NCBI GenBank assembly: GCA_964036315.1
Contig: OZ038517.1
Coordinates: forward strand, 52,130,735-52,194,734
Source: Acanthosepion esculentum
Taxonomy: Eukaryota > Mollusca > Cephalopoda > Sepiida > Sepiidae
DNA: 64,000 nt
Direction: 5' to 3'
Numbering within the stretch: the first letter of the stretch is position 1; each line of letters opens with the position of its first letter. The translations under genes were made by a program, and so were the position numbers. Below, one piece after another: positions 55,031 through 64,000 of this stretch. The notes under the pieces are model-generated. The model worked only from the letters and a program-made list of their open reading frames with translations. It was not told the origin of the DNA and searched no databases.

Positions 55031-55420
55031 CATAACTGAAACATTTTGCTCATCAGAAGTGGCATGTATCCTTGAAATTGCAGTGTCTAGAAAATAAAAA
55101 GCAAGTCACTGTATTGTATTTTTATACTTATTTTTTTTAACAAAGTCAATGTACTTGAAGCGCTACTAAGCAGTTTAGTAGTAAGCACATGTAACCTGAA
55201 TAAAAGAAAGAAATTAATCATGGGTGTTTCATTAAATTTCAAGCTCTTTACAAATAAGGATTTAGGAGAGCGAATATGGTAAAACTGTAGGTAAATAAAG
55301 AAATCTCCCCAAAGATAAAACAATCACAGGTATAATGAAGGAGGTAAAGGGGTACATTATGAAATGTATACAAAACAAGTAGTAATTTCAGATAAAGTGC
55401 TTTAATATTTGTCCTCTTAA
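55031..55420. other. No gene recognised
   Basis: AT-rich spacer; no supported feature. Confidence 0.5.
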
Positions 55421-55422
55421 TG

Positions 55423-55898
55423 CTGGGTTCCCAAAGTGGGTGGTATTGCCCCTAGAAGCATGGCAAAAAAGAAAAAAGAAAAAAAAGGGGGACAGTTTGA
55501 AAAGTGGGTGGCAGTAAAGGGTGGCATTAAAAACATTTACTTTTACATTATATTTAGTAGAGCATGGTTTCAGTGCAGCTGCCGAGCTTCTTTCCAAGCT
55601 CAAAAAGAGACTGAAAAGTACTGATTGCACGGATCTAATGCATGTTGGTACCTTCCAGCCTGATGCACCAAACAGATCCATCCCATTAAAACTGGAAATT
55701 TTCCCAAACCAGCTAAATAAATTGGATTACTTGATTAAGTTGTTTATTGTGTAATGCATCTGTACACTTACAGTGTTAGATTAGCTGTTGTTCCAAAATT
55801 CCAGTATACCTGATGCCAAGCATTTTCATATGGGTGTTCTAGGGATGTGGGCTGGGAGACAAGGGAGTGGCAGCAAGAAAACTTTTGGGAACCACTGT
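55423..55898. mobile_element. hAT-like non-autonomous element candidate
   Basis: Left end CTGGGTTCCCAAAGTGGGTGG and right end AAACTTTTGGGAACCACTG are inverted and of hAT type. The flanks TCTTAATG and TCTTAAATG could be an 8-bp duplication with an indel. Internal frames may descend from a transposase, but no domain is recognised. Confidence 0.45.
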
Positions 55899-55899
55899 C

Positions 55900-56785
55900 T
55901 TAAATGTAATAATATGCTTATTAAATTAAGTTTAATGTTTAAAATCTCTCAGCACAATTTTACAAAAGGTCTTGTGCAGGTCATGAAATATGAACATGGG
56001 TGATATCACTGTGAAAAGATTGACAAAATGAGTAAAATAATCCAAGATGGTTGTCAAAGATGCAAAATGAAGAACCTGGCATGGATCTAGGTTTCTTGGT
56101 GACTGAATGGTGATGGTTGCAACCCGCACGAGGCTGTTCTTCCAGGAGAAAAGAAGTTTGGTTCTTGCCTGAGATTATCTTGTCATTTTGAATACCCATA
56201 ATTGTCGTTACTCCTTTCTCCAAGAGAAACATCTGAAAGCAGAAATGGTTTGGACATCTTTTTTATACACAAACTGACAGGAAATTCCAATTTCATCAAA
56301 CAAAAGGAGAGAAATAATAAAATAGTAAAAAGAAATAAGTTGGTAAAATTGCTGTTAGCTTTTACAGTTCAAACACTCATATCTATGCAAAAATAAAGAG
56401 ATTTGTAATCAGAGCTTCAGACTAACATTTTCTGCCATCATCCTGCAACTGTATCAAAAAAAAAAAAAATCTTAAATCCTCCCCCAGATCAAAATGTTAT
56501 CTTTAACTTTATCATCATTTGTAGTTGTTAGTAGCAGAATGAAAACACCAATAAAATGTTTAAGAAATAGCTATTTATTTTGATCCATTCACATTCCATA
56601 CTACATCAAATAAAACGTTAGAAAGGAAACCCTCATCAGTACAGGAAAGAGCAATAACAGCTACTGGACTTCAGAAACCGGTTTTCCTGAAAAAATGTTT
56701 AAGATTTTATAAATTTCAACTGAAAGCAGCACAAGCTGCTCAGCTAATGAATCCCAAATGTTTCCTTTATCAAGAAATGGTTATT
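55900..56785. other. No gene recognised
   Basis: Mixed sequence without recognisable coding or repeat homology. Confidence 0.45.
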
Positions 56786-56788
56786 TAA

Positions 56789-57365
56789 CCTTTACCACAC
56801 TGCAGGCAACAATAGTTGCCATGGAATTCTCTCCCTTTGTTACTGTAGTCAATTTCTATCACCTTGAGATGGTTGCTATAAATAAACACTTGTCAACTGT
56901 TATTTCTGGTATTTTAAGCTGGAAATCGCCTACTACTGCTTTGGAACAAGGTAAAACTTCCAATGCCATTCTGAATTCTAAATATGAGGAAACATGTCAC
57001 TTTTTTGATGAAATGAAAGCCTTCTTAGTGATTTTGCTTCTTATTTCACCCCAGAACTCCACAAGGACTAATAAAAGTTAAAGTATGTTGAATTGTTTAC
57101 ATATTTTTTAATGTACCTATTTGTTTTTTATTTTGTGTTTCAATTTCTTTTATTTTCAGCATCAAAACATGTATGCAAAACGTAATGCATTACATCAAAA
57201 TATTAGTCATTCATTCTTTTATTAGTGTACAAAAATTAAAACCCATATGCACAATACAAAGAAAGTTATAACAATTTTAAAACAGTAGGCATTCACATTT
57301 TTGCACTCTCAAAAAAATGCAGTGGCAGGGGAGACAACTCTAGAAAGATATTAGCATGGTAAAGG
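56789..57365. mobile_element. piggyBac-like MITE, copy 2
   Basis: TTAA lies at 56785-56788 and 57366-57369. Ends are CCTTTACCA and its inverse, resembling CCTTTGTGC of copy 1. Subterminal GGCAACAATAGTTGCC is palindromic. A 107-codon frame inside shows no transposase motif. Confidence 0.65.
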
Positions 57366-57439
57366 TTAATTTTATTATTCCCATTCAACCTTTAATTGTA
57401 TACTAATTTTTAATGCAAGTACTATGGCATATGTGTGCC

Positions 57440-57680
57440 ATAGTGTAATATATGAGAAATTGGACAGCCGAGTTCAAATTACAGTTGGGTTCATTACAAT
57501 CACTTACATGCAAATGACCATTAAGAAGATGAATCTTTCTCTTTTCCCCCCAGCTGGGGATTGAATAGCAGGACAGACTAGATTCTATAGCCTTGGTTGG
57601 CAACCAGTCTATCACAGAAAGAAATGGTAACTTAATGTGAGAAAAGCTTCTGACTACTCAGTTATGAATCGTCATCAATT
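57440..57680 (+). mobile_element. tRNA-headed SINE, copy C
   Basis: GAGTTCAAATTACAGTTGG, TTACATGCAAATGACC, GGACAGACTAGATTCTATAG and GGTTGGCAACCAGTCTA are the usual body blocks. The tail hairpin is lost. Confidence 0.75.
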
Positions 57681-57919
57681 CAGTAGTCCAGCTTCTGACA
57701 AAAAAGATGCTGTAGCATGTCCTGCGTTACATTCTTCAGCATCTCACTGCGGACTTACCTCAATGAGAACCTACCAGGAAGATGAATCAGGTGTGTGAGT
57801 GATAATGACAATGAACTGTTGAAATGGCCAACACACTCACCTGACTTAGCAACTGGTGATTTTTTTTTTCTATGAGGCTATGTGAAAAGACAGATCTATA
57901 CCTCCCCTCTTCCTACAAG

Positions 57920-58377
57920 CCTCCTTCTTTTATGTGCCGTGTCCCTTCAGGAAGGTAGGCAGTCATGGCTCTCCACCTGTCCCTTGTAGCTCTCAATAAG
58001 TTTGTCTTTTTGCTATTTCTCCCAGACCATATTCTGCCAACCACTTGCTTAAGCCCATTAAGTATATCATGCGTTGCTTTCCCTTGTCCTTCTTACACTC
58101 TATCCGCCCTGTGAGTATCAAATTCTCCAGGCCCTCCTTTTTCATTATATGCCCCAGAAATTTCAGATACCTCTTCCTTATGTTAAGCGTAAGTTTCCTC
58201 TTTGTTTGCATCTTCTCCAAAACCTCATCGTTGCTCCCATGTTCGGTCCATGTTATCCTTAGCATCCTTCTGTAGAACCACACCTCTGTTGCCTCGAGTC
58301 TCTTCTTAATCCTTGAGAAGATTGTCCAACATTTGCTACTATAAAGGAGGACAGATATCACGTAGCAGTTCAGTACT
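57920..58377 (-). mobile_element. RTE/L1-like LINE fragment inserted in mariner
   Basis: The minus-strand frame RLEATEVWFYRRMLRITWTE, RKRYLKFLGHIMKKEGLENL is the C-terminal domain of an RTE-type LINE. It is flanked by a 7-bp duplication CTACAAG (57913-57919, 58378-58384) and ends with a AAAAGAAGGAGG tail on the minus strand. 5' truncated. Confidence 0.82.
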
Positions 58378-58624
58378 CTACAAGACTAGAGGAACTTAAG
58401 CAAAGAATCACTGAGGCACTGGAGAATGTTATGCAAGACATGGTACAGCATGTTTGGCAGAAGCTGGAATACAAACTTGGCGTGTATCGTGTCACACATG
58501 GTTTGCATATTGAACATTTGTGAAGCTTTGTGAAATCGGTTATAAAATCTATTTTTTTTTTGTTTGGATTTTGATAAATAAATCTCGTTTAATTTCGTTT
58601 GTCCTATGAAGATCTTCAAAATCT

Positions 58625-58835
58625 ATAAAAGTACAAGGATCTTGAAGTGGAAATCTAAAAAATGTGACACGTGAGGACATCAACAATTCCAGTTGTCGTT
58701 GGAGCCCTATTATTGAGTGGAAAAGATTCCAATATACTCATTGAAGGGATTCCTGGAAGCCCATGCCTTAAAGAAATACAGAAAATTGTACTCACAAGTA
58801 CAGCTCACACATTACGAAGGGCTTTATCTAAGTAA
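58625..58835 (+). mobile_element. LINE C-terminal relic (IPVVVGAL type)
   Basis: Frames contain TIPVVVGALLLSGKDS and KEIQKIVLTSTAHTLRRALS, the familiar end of another LINE polymerase. It lies between two copies of the mariner 3' UTR. Confidence 0.65.
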
Positions 58836-59024
58836 AATGTCGGTAATCTTAGTTTTTTCGTTGGTTATAAAATCTACATCCCTTTGAATATCTAGTTTGA
58901 ATTTTGATAAATAAATCTTTTATTGTTCAACATTAAGCCTATTTAAGTTTGTTTGTCTACGACATGTAAGTTTACTCAGATATTCACATTTTAAATGATG
59001 ACAATTTTTTTCAGCACACCCTGT

Positions 59025-60150
59025 ATAATAGTTTTAATTAAAAATATGATATTATTCTGGCATTGTTCTCAAAATTCAAAATAGAACTCCCAAATTAACG
59101 TTCTCTTGTCCCCAGAATGATGTTAATTTTCAGCCCTGTTTACTTTGTCTCTAGTGCTGATGTTGCTGAAGGAAAATGCAAACAAAAAGTATATATTTGC
59201 ACTATTTACATACAGACTTGGGATCAATGGAACAAGTAAGCCCTCTACCATGAAAAGGAATGAAGCTGTCTGGAGTCCCACCTCCTGTAGGGCCACCCAT
59301 GGTGGTAAGGTTGAAGAGGAAGGATCAAAATGAATGCAACCAACGCTTGAAAACCTCAATGACAGAATATCAAAGATCTACATGATGTCAATAACCAAAC
59401 TGGTCGAAAAGGGCAACACCAGTCAGGTTGGTGAAACCAAAGCAGACCGAAATGGACCAAGCATCCGACAGCCCAATGCAACCAGGTTTGCTAGATCTCA
59501 TCTGTCTCAATCCCCTGGGAGGCACTTCTGGCCAAGTTTGATTTGATTTGGTTCATTTTACGGCATATCAACCACAATGGGTTATTTAATGCAGACAAGA
59601 TTTTTATTGCTGGCAATATTATTTCAAAAAATATATTGCTGGCAATATTTTTTTTTTCCTTCACAAACGTATTACTGGTACTGAAACCTTTTTTTACACT
59701 TTCCTAGTGTTTTGACTCCAGTTTGGAGATTAATTATTTGCAGATACATGGGACCTTAACAGGTACTACCACCCCGGGGTCAGGGTGGACCTGGGAACAC
59801 CAGCAATTAAGAGGTGGTTCCACACTCCTCAAAGTCTCCATCTTGCTGTTGGACATAGTTTACCATCTTACCCAGGACATGGATGTAGTTTGTTGTCATA
59901 CCAAGAACGGTTCTGGCCAAGTGTGTGGGCTTCTCTGCCACACAGAATTGTCCACCAAAATCAAATGGCCTCATCAAACTCTCTTTGATTCACAGCTATT
60001 CCCACCACCAGGGCGGAGTAAGGGAATGGTGCGGTATCTCCAAGAAACTATAACCCATGAACGCTTAGCATAGTTGCAGTATAAACCACAATGGGCTCTG
60101 TGGGTGTTGAACAAATAAAATATTTACCTGAACAGGTGTCTGCAACAGGG
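59025..60150. other. No confident gene
   Basis: A 116-codon frame (59723-60073) and a 78-codon frame (59123-59359, minus) were examined. Neither has a recognised domain. Possibly remnants of a transposable element. Confidence 0.35.
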
Positions 60151-60500
60151 ATTGGTTAGCAGCCCTAGCAGACAGACATACTCAGAAACGGCTATCCATT
60201 CATGTATGTAACTCAAGAATGATCTACAAAGAAGTACTCATTCTGATTTGCCAACTAATATGCAGTTTTAGAAATGTGATGTGTGCAAGTACATGCTGTT
60301 GTCGAGAGCAGATTATGTAAGCCATCTGAAAGGTTAACATGACAACTGAAAGCAAGCCAACGAAGCCATCATCCTGTCTCATCATCCTGCCAACAATACC
60401 TGTGTTTGCTACAAGGTTTGCAGCTCATCATCTGGACTGAGAAGGCACATGTTGGTACACAGGAGAGTTGTAGGGCAAGCAGATCCAATTAACCTAATCA
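60150..60500 (+). repeat. Direct repeat with C2H2-like coding relic, copy 1
   Basis: Shares TTCTGATTTGCCAACTAATA, CCATCTGAAAGGT, AATACCTGTGTTTGCTA and GGACTGAGAAGGCACAT with 60975-61265. One frame reads CVCYKVCSSSSGLRRHMLVH, a C2H2-like motif as found in some LINE proteins. Confidence 0.6.
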
Positions 60501-60540
60501 ATGATACAGCATTTATCTATCATATATCCCCAATACCTAC

Positions 60541-60735
60541 GAATATATATATATATATATATATATATATGGATAAAATAACTGAAAAAAAAATAGTAGT
60601 AATTCAATTCATTTCTAAGGAAGGACCGAGGTGGTCTGAAATATTAAATATATATATATATATAAAAACATAGAAATAAATACTTTCGCAAAAAAAAAAA
60701 ACAAATTTTTTTTTCAGTTATTTTATCCATATATT
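60541..60735. repeat. Foldback with AT microsatellites
   Basis: ATGGATAAAATAACTGAAAAA (60570) is inverted at 60710-60732 (TTTTTCAGTTATTTTATCCAT). (AT)n tracts lie outside and inside. Confidence 0.85.
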
Positions 60736-60770
60736 ACATATCAAGAAAGTATACGTGGCTTCTCATTATG

Positions 60771-60809
<39 letters not shown>

Positions 60810-60974
60810 TGATACCTATGAAATTGAATGTTAATCTCAAAATATCATCTTAGGGGCCATGGAAGCCAAAACGAGATGGTAGTGATGCGAAGTGTTAGGA
60901 GGCGAGTCTCATCTAAGTAAGGCACTTTATAAGGGAGAGATGCAATTGCATTGTAGCTGAATGTCTCACACATG

Positions 60975-61395
60975 CTCAGATCAAGTATGATCTTTATAGG
61001 CATTCACTCTGATTTGCCAACTAATACACAGTCTTGCGAATATGTTGGTATGCTGTTACTGGGGGCAGGTTATGTAAACCATCTGAAAGGTCAACATAAC
61101 AACGGAAAGCATCCTGTCTCGTCATCCAGCCAGCAATACCTGTGTTTGCTATAAGGCTTGCAGAACATTATCTGGACTGAGGAGGCACATAGTCGTACAT
61201 AAGAGAGTTGTAGGGCATGCAGATCCAATCAACTCAATCAATCATACAGTGTTTACCTGTCATATATTCTTGTTACCTATAAAATTGACTGCTGCTCTCA
61301 AAAGTCATCTTAGAAGCCATGGATGATGAAGAAAGGCTGAAGCTATCACAAATGCTGCAAGGGGTGAGGGGCAGTTCTCATCTAAGTAGGATGGG
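60975..61395 (+). repeat. Direct repeat with C2H2-like coding relic, copy 2
   Basis: Partner of 60150-60500. It continues with GCCATGGATGATGAAGAAAGG, related to 60857, so the original unit was probably longer than 400 bp. Confidence 0.6.
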
Positions 61396-61540
61396 GCAAC
61401 CGCCATATATCAGTGATGTAAAGAGGTTTGGTGATGGCTGGGACCAATTCCTTGATTGTATGCCCTCCCAATATGGATACCTGGGGCTATCGTACTCACT
61501 GCCCACCACCTTTCTGTACACTACTGCCATATATATATAT

Positions 61541-61661
61541 AAAATAAATAAATTCTAATGATGAGCTAGGTACTACCTACCTAGGTTTCACCACATGAGA
61601 TGATCCTATGTGGTGAAACCTAGGTAGGTAGTATCTGGCTCATTAGGATTTACTTATTTTA
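61541..61661. repeat. Palindrome, about 55-bp arms
   Basis: GTACTACCTACCTAGGTTTCACCACAT-like sequence at 61570 is inverted at 61608 (ATGTGGTGAAACCTAGG). Outer AAATAAATAAATTCTAATGA pairs with TCATTAGGATTTACTTATTT. Confidence 0.88.
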
Positions 61662-62235
61662 CTTTTGCTCTACTTAGCGTATTGAGCACTCTTCATTTTA
61701 AATTAAATCCCTGGGATTCTTTTCTTTTTACCAGAAATTTAAGGTACAGGATGATTTTTTTTTGCCCTCTTTGGAAGTTTCTGGTGATAACCCCCCACCC
61801 ACCCACCATTTTTCCTCAGATGCCAATTTGTTTGAAAATTGTGCTATCCAGGTTTTTTCATCCACCAAGTTTAAAAAGATTTACATTATATATACAAGAT
61901 ATAAAATATTGGAAACACCAACCCTTATGCTACAAGTTTCTACACGCAGTTGGTCTACATGTTTCATTTTTAAAAAACAACTTGCTTATAAATGCAGTCA
62001 CACTGTTAACTGGGGTGGGGAAATTGGAAAAGTCAGAGGAAGAGAGAAATAGAAAGATAAAGTGGAAAGAAAAGCACCTCTCCTCCAAAAAACTGTACAA
62101 GATCCAGGATCCAAACTAGCCAATAGGAATTTTCTTGCATTATTTTCAATTGAGCATTACTTTTCAAGTAAAATTGAATTGAGTTCTATAAGCTGCTGGC
62201 ATATGTCGTATAGAGAAAGATGCTAAAATTCCCTT
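61662..62235. other. No gene recognised
   Basis: Two overlapping frames (145 and 96 codons) have no motifs. Treated as non-coding. Confidence 0.4.
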
Positions 62236-62239
62236 CCTT

Positions 62240-62376
62240 CTCTGCTGTGCAACAATGGCCTAGAGGTAAGAGATCTTACTGATGTCAAATCAGTCAGTTT
62301 TCGATCCTGGCTTGAACCAATCAGACATCTACCACACTGAGCAGCTGTGATACAGCAAAACCGTCTGTCTGTGGAT

Positions 62377-62414
<38 letters not shown>
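62240..62414 (+). mobile_element. tRNA-derived SINE relic with (TA)n tail
   Basis: ATGGCCTAGAGGTAAGAGATC (A box) and TTTTCGATCCTGGCTTG (B box) are tRNA-like. Ends in (TA)n at 62382-62414. Confidence 0.6.
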
Positions 62415-62419
<5 letters not shown>

Positions 62420-62421
<2 letters not shown>

Positions 62422-63130
62422 TTTCAGTACATTTTGATTTGTGGGAAAATAGCTGTGTTTGTTTTTCATCCCAAACCAATAAAAAGGTTTCCCTCCAAAT
62501 TCCAAGAAGCCTATTTGGAGCCTACATGTAGGTTATTTAAGGGGCGGAGGCCTTGGATTTACTTTTCGGAGTTAACTAACAGCTGCTGCAGGAACCTAGG
62601 TCACCCTGGTCCAAAAAGATAAACAATCCAGAAGAAATTTGACAACCACCAGATGAGAATTGAAAGGAACTTCAAAGTCATACCCACATCAAGGAAAATT
62701 CTTCGGCTGGTTTGATTGTTTTATTCTTCGCTGTTACCACAAACTTTGCTTCAAAAATTGTACAAATTCTTTGAAATCTAATTAGAAGTATTTTCTCCTT
62801 TTCTTCACTTTATGTAGTTTTCTTTTCTGAAGACCTTATGCTGCATTATCATATATATTGTTAAAAGGCCAGATTTTATTTTCATTGATAATTTACAGAC
62901 ATGTTATTAGCCATCATTTGACACACAATACACTTAATTTGTGTAATTCATTCATTATTTTTTATTTTTCTTTTTTGTGTTTTTAAACTTGGCTTGTGTC
63001 ATCTGTTGCATGCACATGTAAATTAAATGTTACCTCAAACATTTGTTTGAACTATTTTTTTGTAGGGTTCTTTTTACCAAATAAAAAATAATAAAAAAAT
63101 CCTATATTAATAGAATGTAGTTATTTTTGG
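62420..63130. other. No gene recognised
   Basis: AT-rich after a short GC-richer patch; no supported feature. Confidence 0.5.
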
Positions 63131-63135
63131 CGGAT

Positions 63136-63340
63136 ATGCAGATAGTGCAATGGCTATCAGTACAGAACTATTGGTGAACTGAATTCAAATTGTAACCTAA
63201 TCTGTTACATTTCCTTCCACAAAAATGCCCATGACAAGAGCATGAAATTCTTTCCCTTCCAGATATGGATTAAATAACAGGGTAGACTGGGCTCTGTATC
63301 CTTGGATTGTAACCAGAGTAAGAGTATAAAAACCATGGAA
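63136..63340 (+). mobile_element. tRNA-headed SINE, copy D
   Basis: GATAGTGCAATGGCTATCAG, TGAATTCAAATTGTAACC, ATATGGATTAAATAACAGGG and TAGACTGGGCTCTGTATCC match the common body. Diverged. Confidence 0.65.
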
Positions 63341-63389
63341 TTTCACAGAAAAAGGAACGTAATCTGTGGAGAGCTATGGTCGTCTATGC

Positions 63390-63580
63390 CAGTGTTTTCC
63401 AACCTATGACCAAAATGGGCCATGCCAAATTTTAGGTGGGCCACAGAAATGTTATAATTGAATATGTTTTATGTAAAATGGAAGTAATTTTTTTTACACT
63501 ATAATAATTTCACGGGCTACAGAAAAATTCTGGGTTCAAAGTGGACCATGAGCTAAAATAGGTTGGGAACTAACGCCACA
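63390..63580. mobile_element. hAT-like MITE candidate
   Basis: CAGTGTTTTCCAACCTATGACC at the left and CATGAGCTAAAATAGGTTGGGAACT at the right are imperfect inverted repeats of hAT style. No target duplication seen. Confidence 0.4.
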
Positions 63581-63589
63581 AAGTGACAT

Positions 63590-63595
63590 GGAATA

Positions 63596-63627
<32 letters not shown>

Positions 63628-64000
63628 TGGTGAACGAGTTATCTCGCTTTAATGGGGTGAGAGTACTCTTCTTTCTTTTTTTTTTTCAGAAACATTTTTT
63701 TCATTATTTTGAATTTCTACAACAAAAATAGAATAAAAAATTAAAGGCTGGTAAAATAAATAATTAAATAAACAACGATCTGGTAAAAAGGGGATTCGTT
63801 AAAAAAGGGTTTATTTACTATAATTATTTTTTAAAGACATTTTAATTTTTTTTTTAAATATACGTCTTTACACATTTTTTTAGACAAGACAAAAAATTAG
63901 ATTCCTCAAAATCGATTTTAAGTTTATTTTTAATTTTATCCAATCAATAGAAAAATAAAACAGTAGCCCTCGTTTCTTTTTAAACGACGGCATATTTCGA
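63590..64000. other. AT-rich end of window
   Basis: A 30-T run at 63599-63628 and other homopolymers; no supported feature. Confidence 0.5.

Larger units (their letters stand above)
57800..59021 (+). pseudogene. Mariner-like transposase C-terminus, split by LINE
   Basis: The plus strand encodes WPTHSPDLATGDFFF (the third catalytic region) at 57826-57871 and, after an insertion, LEELKQRITEALENVMQDMV, YRVTHGLHIEHL and stop (58385-58522). A 3' UTR follows twice (58533-58620, 58858-58960), with a LINE fragment between. TTTCAGCACACCCTGTATA near 59021 looks like the 3' terminal repeat. Broken in several places, so inactive. Confidence 0.75.

Noticed and set aside
56758..57081. 107-codon frame at the left end of the second TTAA element
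   Set aside because: Lies across the element boundary and contains no transposase motif.
61682..62119. 145-codon plus-strand frame
   Set aside because: Low-complexity and hydrophobic or lysine-rich patches without domain; a second frame overlaps it.

Overview
The window looks like nuclear DNA from a coleoid cephalopod, most likely an octopus. I infer this from several things together: low GC with very many (AT)n/(CA)n microsatellites, no bacterial-style gene packing, two intronless-looking multi-C2H2 zinc-finger coding exons (a family known to be greatly expanded in octopus), tRNA-headed SINEs of cephalopod type, and dense LINE, mariner, Helitron, piggyBac-like and Ty3/gypsy remains. The species cannot be fixed from sequence alone.

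Only two regions look like intact host coding sequence. One is a 10-finger C2H2 exon on the + strand (19820-20914). The other is a 12-finger C2H2 exon on the - strand (53331-54446). They are paralogues pointing towards each other, sharing their first and last fingers and differing in the middle. Nearly everything else is mobile or repetitive DNA.

Layout. 1-13 kb: a pogo-like MITE (225-465), a SINE, a Helitron (4728-5576), a solo-LTR-like repeat, a CpG-rich island near 9 kb, diverged direct repeats at 10-11 kb and a 181-bp palindrome (12586-12766). 13-19 kb: a retroposon that is a giant hairpin around a tRNA-like core, a tRNA-bearing foldback, a composite 5S rRNA/tRNA SINE, and two tandem type I hammerhead ribozymes 219 bp apart, one with a complete core. 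19-21 kb: zinc-finger exon 1. 21-31 kb: repeats, a second Helitron (24352-25114), a 1.7-kb pyrimidine minisatellite and a tRNA-SINE cluster. 31-43 kb: LINE remains split by an 8.7-kb Ty3/gypsy element with an envelope gene (33279-41994, - strand). It has LTRs, PBS, PPT and a 4-bp target duplication, and its reverse transcriptase core is deleted. Next to it is a mariner relic with an internal inversion. 43-51 kb: an LTR-like repeat pair, an exact 20 x 40-bp minisatellite, two piggyBac-like TTAA elements (one here, one near 57 kb) and two further minisatellites. 51-64 kb: LINE ends, zinc-finger exon 2, SINEs, and a mariner relic split by an RTE-like LINE fragment.

The signals I rate most worth following are the hammerhead ribozyme pair and the degenerate hammerhead-like cores in neighbouring repeats, the 5S-tRNA composite SINE, the hairpin retroposon with 12-bp target duplications, and the envelope-bearing gypsy element caught inside a LINE. 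All family names come from motifs read by eye. No alignments or database searches were run.
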